The notes beneath the pieces were generated by a model. That model did no database searches. It saw only the letters and a list, made by a program, of their open reading frames with translations, and was not told the DNA's origin. Of a DNA stretch of 64,000 nucleotides, positions 1 to 11,700 are shown one piece after another. Source of the DNA: Aptenodytes patagonicus (Eukaryota > Chordata > Aves > Sphenisciformes > Spheniscidae); contig NC_134952.1 of NCBI RefSeq assembly GCF_965638725.1, forward strand, positions 16,075,028 to 16,139,027, in the 5' to 3' direction. A program made the translations under genes and the position numbers. How positions within the stretch are numbered: the first letter of the stretch is position 1; each line of letters opens with the position of its first letter.

Positions 1-2699
1 TTCTGCTGAGTTCGGGGACTTCTTCCCGGCGTGTCCATGATGACTTTCCTAGCCCTACCGAGCGCCTGAGCCCCAGTCCTGCTCCCACGGAGGGACGTGG
101 GTCTATTCCTTTGCATGACGCAGTTCTGGACCCCCCCCCACAACCAAGAAAAACTTTCATCGAGTGTCACTACTTGAGCAAGGACACTCAAGTCGAGGAC
201 TTCTACCGTTAAGCTAAAACCGGGCGGATCCCTTGGGGGCGAGGGGAGGAAGGGTGAGAAGATGTTTGAGGTCCCCGGTGGCGCAGACGCGGGTGGGAGA
301 GCTTTATGGTACCCGGGGCCCTGCAGAAATAGGGCCGGTGGGATAAAGCACCCGGGGAGGGGAGCAGCCAAGACACGGGGCTGGAGTCCCGCATGCGAGG
401 GGGAGCGAGGATACAGAGGAGGGTCCCGGCTCCCAAACTCCCTGTCCGCCCCGTCGCCTTCCCCTGCGCTGCGTTTGGGTCCGCCTGAAACACCGGGGCG
501 TTTCAGACCAGCCTTCCCCTCCCAGGCGAGGAGCCCTCGCTCCCGGTAGTCAGTCGGTACTAGCTGACTCGCAGTGCCCTAATTTTTGACATGTAGCGGG
601 CTGGTGTTTTTTTCCACCGTCTTTACCTCGAAATCGAGGGCTGAGAAAGTATTTTGTTTAGTTCTCGGGGAAACTGCAATAACACCTCAGACACGCCGTG
701 GAAGTTTAACTAGAAATAAACCTCCTAATCAAAACACCTTGCCGGGAAGCGAGAAACCTCAGACGGGCAATCCCTCTGGTCCTTATTTTAAAGCATATTG
801 ACGGAGAAATCCTTCCGCTTTCTCCGTTAAAAAGACTACGAGAACCACGTTTCCTCACCCTCGGCTGCCCAGAGCAGGCCTCGGTCTGTTTGCTCTTCGC
901 GGGGCCGTTTCGCTGCGGCCGCCGCGGGGGGTGAGGACTTCATCCCTCCCGCGGAGGAGCGGGGCCGGGGCGGTGCGGCGGTCCGGCCAAATTCAGCACT
1001 TTCCCGCCGATGACAGTTCCCTCTCGCCGCCCCGAGCTGGGGTCCGGCGGAGACTGCTCGCCCGGCAGCTCCCGCCACCCGCATCCCTGCAGCATCCCCC
1101 CGGCCGCTTCGCCTCTGGAGGACACGGCCGTCCTCTCGCCCCGCCGCCCCCCGCGGCTCCCGGCAGCCGCCCTGCTTTTTCGCGGGTGCCCAGCGAAGAA
1201 ACAGCCGAAAAATAATTTTTAAAAAAGGGTGTTAAACCGGAGCTGTTTGGGTGGGTTTTAAGCTTTAACGATGAAGGGAAGCGACGTCGAAGGCAGCGGG
1301 GAAGGGCTGTGTGCGGGGAGACGCGAGTTCACGAGTGGGTTGGTAGAGGCGCCCAGGGGACGCAACAAGGGGATGAGGGCACTGAGAAGCCCCGGGTAAT
1401 GCCGCGGCATGCTCGGGCGTGTGGCCCTCAGACCGGTGATCGCCAGCCCTCGGACAGACCTGCCTGTCCCGCTGGAAACACGCGTGTCTTTGCGTGACCC
1501 TGTCTGCGCTTCTCTGTCGCTCTAACTAGGCCTTGGGCTGCGCCGGTGAGCGTTGCTCTGCGGGGGAGAGCAGCACAACGTCAGGATCTGGCCCAGTTTG
1601 CTCCCTCTCTACCCTTCCTTGCAGCTGTGACTGGGATATCCACAGTCATATATCCGCAGGATATTCCTGCCGAAGGAAATTCTTCATGTGGCTCTTTAAA
1701 CGTTAGTGCAGCAGAAATATTTAGGGCTTAAAAAGCAAGCGATGCCTGCCGATCTGCAGAAACGCGGAGTGTCTCGCCTTGCAGCACTCGGCAGGGACGT
1801 TGCGCCGTGGATGTTGTGTCGCGGCAGCTGCGGCGCGTTTCCGTCGTGGGGGGCTTCAAACCAAACGCCACGGCTTCATTCGCTCATTCATTCCAAAAAA
1901 AAAAAAAAAAAGAATTACCCGGGGTAAATCCTCTCCCCGTTGCTTTTGGCAACACGTGTCCCGGCGCGGAGGGGCCGGGGGCACCGGGGCGCGTCTGCCC
2001 GCGCAGCGGGAGGCTGCCCCGACGGCCGGGGCGGCGGCGGAGGCGAGGAGCTGGCGGTCCTGCTTCCATCGGGTGCATCGGATTTCTAGGGGAGCCGTGG
2101 AGGTAAATGCCCCAGGAAAGCTGATGGGTGTGATGGAAAGCACCCCGCGCCCTTTTTACAGCTGCACCTCCCCGCCACCCTTTTCTGTCTGTCCATATAG
2201 GACGGTTCAAGGCCATGTGTCCCCACGTCGAGGAGGATCGGGGCTTTTCGCCTGCGCTGGGAGCCGGTCTCCTTTCACGGGCCTTCCTGGCCGCGTTGGC
2301 GGTGAGAGCAGCGGGAAGGGAACAGCCCGCCGAGACGCCTCTGACTCCCGGATCAAGCCGCTTTCCCAGCCGGGGCTTTCTCCGAGGTGTATAACCTCCC
2401 CGAGGCCGAGCCCAGCTCGGTTGCCCCAGGAGGGCGGCGGGGCGGTGAGCTGCGGGGCTGGCCGCTGGGCACGGGGCTCACCTCTGTCCCCGCCGGCTCG
2501 CCCCACGCACGCCCACGGCGACGGAGCTGCCGTCCGGGGGCTTGCGATGGCAAACGGCCGAGCTCCGGCGGCCTGGGGAAGGGCCGGGGGTGCCGGGGGG
2601 GGTGGGTGGCATCCCAGGTGCCCCTCTCGGAGGAGAGGGGCTTGCTGCAAATGTCATCAGGGCCTCGCAGCCGAGCCCGGCGCGTTTCAGCCACATATG

Positions 2700-2915
2700 G
2701 TGGGTGGATTTAGGTGTCAAAAGCCGGCGAATTAGAAATGGTAATTGTCCGTCATTATGGGTGAAACGCGATCTATCACAACAACTGGAACATGTCTGGG
2801 CGCTAGCAAAAACAATTTGAATGATTAGCGATCATTATGGATGTCAAGCCGCGTCCATTAAGTTGTATGAAGAAATTATCCTTGACGTGCGAAATCAAAC
2901 TACAAATACACAGGC
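2700..2915. promoter_or_regulatory. Candidate conserved enhancer with a duplicated homeodomain-like module
   Basis: This AT-rich island between CpG-dense blocks lies about 8.3 kb downstream of the NKX3-2 stop. TCATTATGG occurs twice, at 2752-2760 and 2832-2840, exactly 80 bp apart. A TGTCAA-plus-GCCG element also occurs twice (about 2715 and 2845). Between them are GTAATTG and an inverted repeat AATGAT-TAGCG-ATCATT (2820-2836). This homeodomain/TALE-like grammar suggests an enhancer. Conservation was not tested. Confidence 0.45.
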
Positions 2916-3519
2916 CTGGCATTGAGGAGACCCTCCCTGCTGGGCCGCGGGAGGCCGGGAGCAGCCCGGCAGGGCGCTGGCAGGGCCCGGGAGAGGCGCC
3001 GGGGCGACCGCGCTGCCGCGGCCGGGCCGCCGGGCGCTCCCGCCCCGCTGCCCGCCGCGGCCCGGGGCGAGGGCTCTGCCCCGAGCCTGCGTGGCCCTGC
3101 TCACGGCGGGGGGACAGGGGAGAGGCGCTCGGTCGTTCAGAGAAGGTTTTGCAGGGAGAGGGAGGCGAGGGGCAGGGACCCGGGCGGGATGCGGCGGCGG
3201 TGGGCGGTTGTCCCGAGCAGCCAGCAGGCACCTCCCGGAGGAGAGAGGGCAGGAGACAAATGATGGGGTTTGGACCCTGCTGGGAGGCATTCTGGAAGAT
3301 GTCCTCTGCAAGGGATGCGTCTGCACCTCCCGTAGTTACACCAGCCCCTGGCAGGAGGGGACGTCTGGGGACCCGCTTTCCCCGCTTCTGCGGGGGGGCA
3401 GCGCGCCCCGGCCCCGCCGCGGTCCCCGGCTCGCAGCCGGCGCCGCCAGCCCCCCACTAACCCCCGCCGCGCCTGCCTGGCAAAAGGGCTTTGCCACCGC
3501 TCTGAAAACGGGACTCTTC

Positions 3520-4190
3520 CCGAGGCGAGATCAGTTTACAAGGAATTTCCACGTTGCAAAGGTTGCATATATTTTTTCTAAGATAAAATGTCGTTTTTCC
3601 TTTTAAAGTTCGCCCCTTACGGCGAGGGCTTGCGGTAGATTTTTTTTTTCCCTGCGCCTTCGTTTCTGATCCTTCTTCAGCGACATAATTTGTTCGCAAA
3701 AACGAAGCGGATATTTCAGTATCTTTTGGAGGTATTTTCGGTAAAACTATGCCATTGCGATCCCTCGGGCCATAGCCTGACACGGACATCTAAGCACAAC
3801 TTCCCGGGGTCCGCGAATCCACGGCGCCGGACCGTACTTAAAGCAACGCGCAAAAGCTTTTCCCTGAGAGCGAAGAAAATCGGCCGTTTCTTCCAGGCAT
3901 TTTATTTTTTTTAATCCGATAAATTAGTAAATTTCAGAAAAATTAAAGGAACCTTCACGGTCACTTGACAAAATGACAGTCTGCACCCCTGCGGCGTGGT
4001 GTTTATAGCCCGCGAATGAGCACATATATTCTTTTCTTGTTGCAGCCGCTGGAAAAACGTATTATGTCCGTAGAAGTTCCCCGTTTGCGATTATATTTTA
4101 TTCTTAACTGAATGAAGGGAAAGGCGAATCGCCCTTTTAGTTTTCAATTAGCCAAGTGAAAAATATTTGTTTGCTGTGTTCATTTAGAAC
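3520..4190. promoter_or_regulatory. Candidate AT-rich regulatory island
   Basis: This low-repeat AT-rich island sits between CpG-rich blocks. It contains an NK2/NK3-type site on the minus strand (TCAAGTG, within the plus-strand TCACTTGAC near 3961-3969), a MEIS-like TGACAG close by, and several TTTATA/TTTATT sites. No coding signal is visible. The enhancer role is inference from composition and motifs. Confidence 0.3.
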
Positions 4191-7100
4191 TGCTGTGCCC
4201 CCGTGCAGAGCAGAGCGGCGGCGCCGCCACCTCGGTAAATCCGCTCACGACATCCCCCACGGAGGAAAACGGCCCCGCGGCTTCTCGGCGGTGCCCTCCG
4301 GGCTGCGCCCCCGCCACCCGCCCTGCCGCCGCCCGCATCGCCCCCAGACACCCCGCGGCCGCCGACCGGCACCGCACGCAAGTGCCAAAAGCATAAATCC
4401 CGGGCGCGACCCGTCCCTCGTTTTCGCTGTCCCGAGCAGAAGAGCCCGGCACAAAGCTCGCCGTCAAGCCCAGGAGCTGCCGGCAGCCAGCAGAACTGCC
4501 TCCCCTCCCAGCCTACCCAGCTTTATTCGTACAGTTTGCAAATCTGTATTATTCCCGCACAAGCCAAAAATAATATTAGTCCTCTCCACGCGCATTTCAT
4601 CCCTAATTATCACTCGAGTCCTTTGCGACACAAAGAGTTTCCCCGGCCGGTTTAAGCTCAACGCAGCGCAGATCCATGGGCAAAGACTTTTACCCCTACC
4701 CGGGAGAAAAGCAGGGGGGTCTCGCCGTCGGGCGGCTTTAACGGGGAGCAGATCACCGGTACCGAGCAGGGTCCTCAAACCGCCGGAGCCGAAAGGCAGG
4801 GTCGGGCTCTGAAGCAGAGGACAGGGGAGACAGAGTCTTTCAGAGCCATCACCGCTTGCAGGATTTGCTTTCCCCACAGAGCAATTTAGGAAACAAAGCA
4901 GTAACCCGTCCCCCCGTCCCCCCCCCGCGAGCAGCCGGCTCCTGCCCTGTGGGCGCTCGCCCCGGCCCCGGCCCGGCGGCCAAACCCCCCCCGCCGCCCC
5001 TCTGCCCCGGCCCGCCGGCGCCCCTGCTCGCACGCTGATGCCGTCCAGCCCCGAGAAGCCGAAAATCAGACCCTTCTTTGCCTTTCCACCCGTTTTATGG
5101 TTTTCTGGCCATTCTTGCTCGGTGTGGAAGCACTGTTTTGGCTGTCAGTCGGCCGTGCATGGAAAGGCTGCGCGTAGCCTTTTTAGCTCCCGCACTTTTT
5201 TTTTCTTCTTTTCTTAAGAAAGAAAAAAAAAATTGTTTGAACTACCTACGGGCACTGCTACCTAGATAGATATTTTTATTAATAACTGTGTCCCTACTCT
5301 GATGGAAGGGACATCAGTCACCAATCCTGGTGGCAAATTGCACCCCTTTGGAGACAGCGGGTAGTCCCTGCAGGTCGCCCTCCGCCCGTGGCCCGCAGCG
5401 GGGCAGCCCCCCCGCCGCCCCTTGCCTGCCGCTCCCAGAGCCGAGCTACTGCCGCGGGAGAGGAGAGGCTTCCCTGGCTCAGATGCAGTTCTGTTTCAGC
5501 GGAGGATCCGTTGCTGGCTGCCAGCAGTGTCTTTCGGGAGCCCAAGCGCCGGCCTCTTTGCTACCGAGTCAGATTTTAGGCAGAAAGGCACGGGCGCACC
5601 TGAGAGCCCCCAAACGGCGTAACCTGCGGCTCTGCAGCCACTGCTCCCCGCTGTTATTTTTTCAAGTAGCGCCCCGACAATTCCACTCGTCGCCGGCATC
5701 GCTTGGGACCAGCCTCGTGGCTAACACCTCTCCCCGCTCCGGTACGGAGCCGGGGAAACAGCCGGGGAAAGAGGCGGGGATGGTCCTTCAGCCGCCCCGA
5801 GGGCTCCGGGCAGCGGAGTCAAACCCCTCATCCTCTGGCCAGGGCTTTCCGCTCGGGCCCGCGGGACCCGGCCGGGAGCTGGGCAGGGCGGCGTCTGCCA
5901 TAGCGGGGGGAGGAGGGCAGCCCTCGCCCCCGGCCTGCGCCGGGCACGGCGACCTTCGCCTCCCGGGCGGGCCCGGGCCTGAACTCGCCCTCTCGCTCGT
6001 CTCCGTCCCTCCGGACAGAGCGAGGCTTTGCGTGCGGATTGCTGAAATTCTCTCCCTCCCTTAAAAAAAACAAAACAAAACAAAACAACACAAAAAAAAA
6101 CCCAAATACAAGCCACGTTAAAAAAAGGACAAGCCCCACTTGCGGGTGGGAGTCCGCCCGCTCCCGTGGTCCCTCGGCAAGGCACCGGCCAGCCGCCCTG
6201 CGGAGCGGCCGCCGTGCGGGGGTAAAGGCGGCTCCCCGGGGGCAGAGCGGTACGCGGGGCCCCGCAGGCGGCGGCCCCAGCGGGGCCGGGGTCTCCGGGC
6301 AGAGCCTCCTCGCCCACCGGCGTCTCTGCTCGCCCCCGGAGGAGGGAGCGCTGCCCCGGCCCGCAGCGGTGCGGGGGACCGGCGCTGACCGCCGCGCGAC
6401 GTGGCTGGGAAACGTTTCGCTTGCTGCCTGGTTCACCTTGCTCCCCGGTTAATCTCATTGTTACCCGCAGCAGCGAACAACGCGAAGGGAAGAGTACGCT
6501 TGTGGGAGGCTTTCGGACAGGCTAGGAGCGGTAGCATCCCCGAGGATGTGGCCGGGGCAGAGAGACCTGCCCTTTATTTTTCCCATCACCTCGGGAAAAA
6601 ACAGGCTGCTCGCTGGAGCCACCGCTGCCACCGTCTTAGGGCTCCCCCGGCCGCGGGGGTCCGGCTTTTCGGCCGCCTGGGTCAGCCCTCGCTCCGGCAG
6701 GGCTCCCAGCGCGCCCGACCGTCTACGGGCAGGAAGATCCCTGCCTCGGGCTCCGGGGCCCTCCAAGCGGAGCTGCTTGCTCCGGCGGTTCGGTGCTGCG
6801 GACCCGGGGGAGCCGCCGGGAGGGCAGCTGGGCTTCCCCGTGCCCCCGGGGCGCGTCGCCTTCCCACTGACAGGAGAAGCGGAGCGGAAAAGTGCCTGCC
6901 AAAGCCCCAGGCCTGCCGGGGGGAGGTCCTTAACCTCCGGGGCACCTTTGCCCCCTGCTCCCGGGAGCCCCTGGGAGGCCGGGCAGGTGCTGCGCTGCCG
7001 GGGGGACTGCCTGGGCTCCGGCATCTTCTGCTGCTTCTCCTCCTCCCGGGTAGAGGATTTCTACCTGACAAGTGTGTCTTGGGGGTGGTGGTGGTGGGGA

Positions 7101-7519
7101 AATCTACGTGGTTTCCTGTTTTATTACCCTGCGAGCGAGCGGGAGGTATCTAAATATGGGCAGCCTCCCGGTTGCAGGGTTGGTCTCTGCGCCTGTGCGA
7201 GTGTTTAATACACAAACACAAGCACCTATGGAGGCATATGCAAAGATATACACAATTTACATTACATTTCAACAATCGAATTTCTTGTAGCCGCGGTTGT
7301 TTCCCTCTCCCTCTTTCTATTGCGGCCGTTTTCTCTTATTTAAGACTAGAGCTTGTCCACGGCCGGGTGGAAAACCATTCCCACGGCTTCTGCACGGATT
7401 CGGGGTCTGGGAGAGAGGCCGAAGTTGGGACATATCGTTAGGGGGATTATTTTCATGCTGCAGCCGTGGATGTGCTGATGAGCTGAATGTGTGTTCAGGG
7501 GGGATGGAGAGAGCGTGTT

Positions 7520-7960
7520 AGAGCCCAGGTTTTGCTAATAACCTAAACGCCGAAAATCCAGACTAATTCCTTTGGCCTTGGTACAGTTACGCGCGGGTTA
7601 CTAGGGATTTTGTCATTAAGAAAAGACAAAAAGACTCAGAGCGTTTGCTTTATATTTCAAATCGTAAAATTATCAGCAAAAACAGGAATAGAAACGCCTC
7701 CAAATTCCCGTAAAATTCCATTAAATTATCGTTTAAATTTTCCCGATGCAAAATACTGACGTTTTTCAAATACTGGGTTCTGTCAACGTCAAACGAAGAC
7801 ACTCGAGGCGTAGATATTTGATATTAAACACAATCCTAAAATTCCAAGTAACTTCACTCGGATCATCTTTTTCAGCAATTTCTGTCTCGAGCAAAAGGCA
7901 TCTTGGTTTTACCGGATTCAAAGAAAAATAGTTTGACGCTTTATTCTGCGTATGTTATCC
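7520..7960. promoter_or_regulatory. Candidate AT-rich regulatory island
   Basis: This 440-bp island has few simple repeats and scattered homeodomain cores (CTAATTC, CATTAAG, CATTAAAT, TTAAAC). It is bounded on both sides by GC-rich DNA. There is no plausible open frame with codon bias. I judge it a candidate non-coding element only. Confidence 0.3.
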
Positions 7961-8666
7961 AGTGTTAAACCCGTGAACCCTGGGGAAGCTCTGATGACCG
8001 ACGCTTTCTTTTCGTATCAGGCGGTTTCCTACAGCGCTACATCCGTCAGCAAGCACGAAGCAAAATAATAAAGCACGGTGTCCTACGGGAAAAAAAGAAA
8101 GCTTCCAGATAATCCTCTCGCTCCAACAGGGAGCACGATAGGAACCATAACCAGCTTCGCCGAAAGCCACCCCCGCCGCCTTGCCTCCCCATCCCCACCG
8201 GAGCCAAACCCTCCGCTGGTGTAAATTGTCCCATCGAAGCCATCGGAGCGATCGACTCTTCGTGTCGCTGGGGTTGCAAACCTCGCGCGGGGACACGGGG
8301 CTGCAGGCAGAGAAACATCCGCAGGGGCAAGAAAAGGAGCAAACTGAGCTGTCTGCGGGGCAGCAGGGGCTCCTCTTCACCTTCCCAAGTGCACGGGGCC
8401 CTGCTCCTGCCATCCAAAACTTTCATTTTCCCAGGAGGGAAAGCGGTGGGAAAGGCGGAAGGAAATAGTTAAAAAAAAAAAAAAAAGAAAAGAAAAAAAA
8501 AAAGAAGAAGAAAGAAAAAAGAGAAAAAGTGTTTCAGGATCGGGCCTAATAAATGTCAGTCCTCCCGCATCCGCCAAGGTCTGCTCTACAGAGCACCCTT
8601 CTCGCCAGGACCGCTACATCTGGAGCGCTCCTTTCGCCGGCAGGATTGCCGACCCGCCCGGCGGAA

Positions 8667-8701
8667 CAAAACCAAAACCAAAACCAAAACCAAAGCCAAA
8701 G
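8667..8701 (+). repeat. (AAAACC)n microsatellite
   Basis: About four to five tandem copies of a six-base unit AAAACC, decaying to AAAGCC at the right end. It lies inside a CpG-rich block. Confidence 0.8.
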
Positions 8702-10079
8702 CATTCCCCCCGGTGCCACGACGGCTTTAGGAGCAGAGAGCTCGCCCCGAGCCCGCGCTGGGACCGGGGCAGCCCCCGGGGAGCCGCCGCCGCCTCTCCC
8801 CACCGCCGAGGGCAGGCGGGGCTGCCAGCCTGGGAACATCTCCCCTGCAGGGCAAACGCAGCCCGCAGCGCTGGTTGCCCGAGCCTGGGGAGAGGCAAAT
8901 AGCAACGGGGGAGGGCCGGGGCGAGCGGGCTGACGAGGAAACAGCCCGGCCTCCTCTTGGGGCGGCTCGCAAGGACCGCGGCCGGGGGGCGATGGAGCAG
9001 CAGGGGCTTCCTTCGAGCCGCTCGGTGCTCGGGAGCCGGAGGGGAGCCCGTGCGACCCATCGGGGAGGGAAAGGAGCCGGCGCCGAGGGAGAACCGGCGG
9101 CGTCCAAGCGACGCGGCCGCCTGCGAGCGGGGCCTGGTAGGGCTCCGTCGGCGTGGAGGAACTACCGCAGCTACCACCGGGTCCGGTCCATCTGCCCGGC
9201 CCCCCGGGTGGAGCTGCCCACCCCGGCGCGGGCTGCCCGCCCCGTCTGGCAGCGCTGGCCCCGGCGGGGACGGCCGGAGGACGGCAGCCGGCAGCAGGGA
9301 TGCGCTGCCAGCACCGTGCCGAAGGCCCGGGCTCGTCGCGGACGCTTGGAGAGGATTCAGTCCAAGGCGGGAGGCTGCCCCAAGCGGCTATCGCGGATGT
9401 GTCGGGACACAAACGGCCTCGGCCGTTTCGCCGAGGACTGCGAAGCCCCATCCTGCAGCCCCAGCCGGAGCCCCCGCCCGCCCGCGGCTCCCGGCCCCGG
9501 CCTGCCCGCCAGGCTCCAGCACAGAGAAAACAATCCGCCGACCCACGCACTGTCCCCGGGAGCTGCCAAGTTTTAAACCGACACGGCCCGTGGAAACGAG
9601 CAACTGCCGGGCCGCCCGGTCCGGCCAGCATAGCGAGACCGCCCTCGCCCGGGAAAACCGATTTGGTGTCCCCCAGGCTCCTCCGACCGCACCGCATCCC
9701 CACCGTAACCCAGGCAGCTGAAAATTAAACCCGTGATCCCGGCTCTCCGGCAGAAGGGGGGATCGCTCCATCCTGGACACGCGTTATCAAATAACTCCTT
9801 AAGGCGCCCGGCCCTAGCCCCTTCGCCCCCTCCGCTTCCCACCGGCGCTGCAGGGTGCACACGGGCAGAGCGGCCCTGGGGACCGGAGGGCGAGAGCCCT
9901 GCCAGGCCCCACGATCCCCGCGGCCGGAGCTGCCAGTTCCCACCAGAGCCACCGCCAGTCTCCGTGCGAGTGGGAGAAGGAGGGACGCGGTCTGAACTAC
10001 AGCCTGAAGTCTGCTGCGGGGAAAAAGTCGCTGGGGAAATCCGTGTCTGCTCTCAGAAACGACACAAGCGGCAGAGCTA

Positions 10080-11224
10080 AGTGTTAAACTAAAGTTTATA
10101 AATTAAAAAAAAAAAAAAAGTACAGCGGGTAGCTTACAAACATTCACAATTCATTTGAAGTAAATAATCTAGTTGAGTGCACAGTGCCATTAAAAGAGAA
10201 AGGGAGGAAAAAAAAAAAGGAAGGAAGAAAAAAAAGCAATGAGTTACCTTAAAAGAAAGAGACTGTAATTACATTGCTGAGCAGATCAGAAATCCCCGCC
10301 CCGAAGGAGAGGTCTGCAGAAGAACTGTAAAAGGCACTGATGGTATTAAAATTTCCCGTTACATCGATTTCTTAAAAAGCCTGACTAGAAATATTCACAT
10401 TGAATATAAAAATAATAATAACAACAACTTTAATACAACTGGAAAGTGCGAAAAATCCGTAACTCCTCCCTCCCCGAACATGGAAAGATCTCAGGAAAAA
10501 AGGAAAAGAAGAAGTCTGGAGTTTCGATTTAAGTCTCACCCTTTTGTGACATATTTATCCTTTGCCAGGGACCATGGAGTACAGGAATAACATGGGCAAC
10601 AAGAGCAGGGGGGATCTGAAAGAGGCTTCCTTACATTCAGCACCATACAAGGCACACTCAGTTTGCAACAAGTTGGAAGACCAAGGACTCAAACAGACGT
10701 CAAAAATAATCTTCCTTACAATCCACCGAGGGAGTCCTTGATCTCCTCTTTTGAGCTGCATTTGGTTTTCCGGGTCGGTTTTTTTTTTTTTCCTCTCCTT
10801 TTTTTTCCTCTCTCTTTCTCTCTCCCACACAAGATCGAGTCTCTACCAATCCGAAGCGAAATAAAACAAACAAACAAAAAGTCTACACCAAATACACTGA
10901 CAACATGGATACCATGAACTAGTCGTGCCGAATCGCGAGAGTCCTCGGCTGGCGGGGTGGGGACGGGGTGAGGGTCGGGGCGGGGGTGGCTGAGAAGTCC
11001 TACGTTGGAAGAGGAGAGGGTGAGGAATCATCCAAATAATATTAATAATAAAAATAACAATAAAATAATAATAAATACTGTCCGAGGCACTGAGAGCTGC
11101 AGCTGGGGCTCTGGATCTGAGAAGCTGGCTGGCTGGCTGGCTGGTGGGGGTGACAGAGGGGAGTTGGGTTTCCTGGCTGCCAGTGTGTGTGGCAGGGGGG
11201 TTGGGGGGGATGTATGTGTGCCCC
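10080..11224 (-). other. NKX3-2: Probable NKX3-2 3' UTR
   Basis: This AT-richer block lies directly downstream of the stop and gives way sharply to GC-rich DNA near 10080. No canonical AATAAA occurs on the minus strand. Candidate polyadenylation signals are ATTAAA at 10434-10429 and TATAAA at 10100-10095; the latter is followed by a GT-rich stretch. An ATTTA-rich segment lies near 11035-11080. The distal end is inferred and could equally be near 10.41 kb. Confidence 0.5.
11032..11082 (-). promoter_or_regulatory. AU-rich element in the NKX3-2 3' UTR
   Basis: On the minus strand this is an almost G/C-free run of overlapping TTATTATT and ATTTATT units about 145-190 nt after the stop codon. It resembles the AU-rich elements that recruit mRNA-destabilising proteins. 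The function is inferred from composition only. Confidence 0.4.
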
Positions 11225-11700
11225 TCACTGGGTGCCGGCGGCTGCAGCGCAGGTGGACAGAGCCCACCCGGGCAGGCAGTAGTAGGGGTAGTAGTAGGAG
11301 GGCTGGAGGGAGAGCAGCGAGGGCGGCCGCAGCACCTCCCCGGGGTGGTACTGTCTCTGGTCGTCGCGCACCAGCACCTTGACGGCCACCTTCTTGGCGG
11401 CGGGGGCGGCGGCCAGGAGGTCGGCGGCCATCTGCCGCCGCTTGGTCTTGTAGCGCCGGTTCTGGAACCAGATCTTCACCTGCGTCTCGGTGAGCTTCAG
11501 CGAGGCGGCCAGGTCGGCCCGCTCGGGCCCCGACAGGTACCGCTGGTGGTTGAAGCGCCGCTCCAGCTCGAAGACCTGCGCGTGGGAAAAGGCTGCGCGG
11601 GAGCGCTTCTTCCGCGGCTTCGGCGCCGCCGCCTCCTCCTCCCCCGGCAGCAGCTTCCCGCACTTGCCCGCTCCGTCCTCCTCCTCCGGCGGGCTGCGAT
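11225..11700 (-). CDS. NKX3-2: NKX3-2 coding exon 2 (homeodomain)
   Basis: This exon has 476 nt and follows a CTGCCCGCAG acceptor at 11703-11701. It opens with the split Asp codon and an acidic stretch ([11 protein letters not shown]), then a Lys/Arg-rich arm (KPRKKRSR), the whole homeodomain and the conserved C terminus. The stop TGA is at 11227-11225. Confidence 0.96.

Larger units (their letters stand above)
1..10079. other. Non-coding region downstream of NKX3-2: CpG-rich blocks with AT-rich islands
   Basis: GC- and CpG-rich stretches lie at roughly 230-1230, 1940-2700, 2920-3500, 4190-4520, 4690-5040, 5340-7080 and 8130-10080. They alternate with AT-rich islands at about 2700-2915, 3520-4190, 4510-4680, 7130-7345 and 7520-7960. 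Many open frames occur on both strands in the GC-rich parts, but none shows a recognisable domain, so I call no gene. Clustered CpG islands around a developmental transcription factor are typical of Polycomb-regulated loci; that is inference. Simple A-rich runs occur at 1895-1911, 6062-6105 and 8470-8530. Confidence 0.6.

Noticed and set aside
1779-2735. Open frame of 318 codons in the CpG-rich left part
   Set aside because: No domain, composition dictated by GC content, and overlapping open frames on both strands in several frames.
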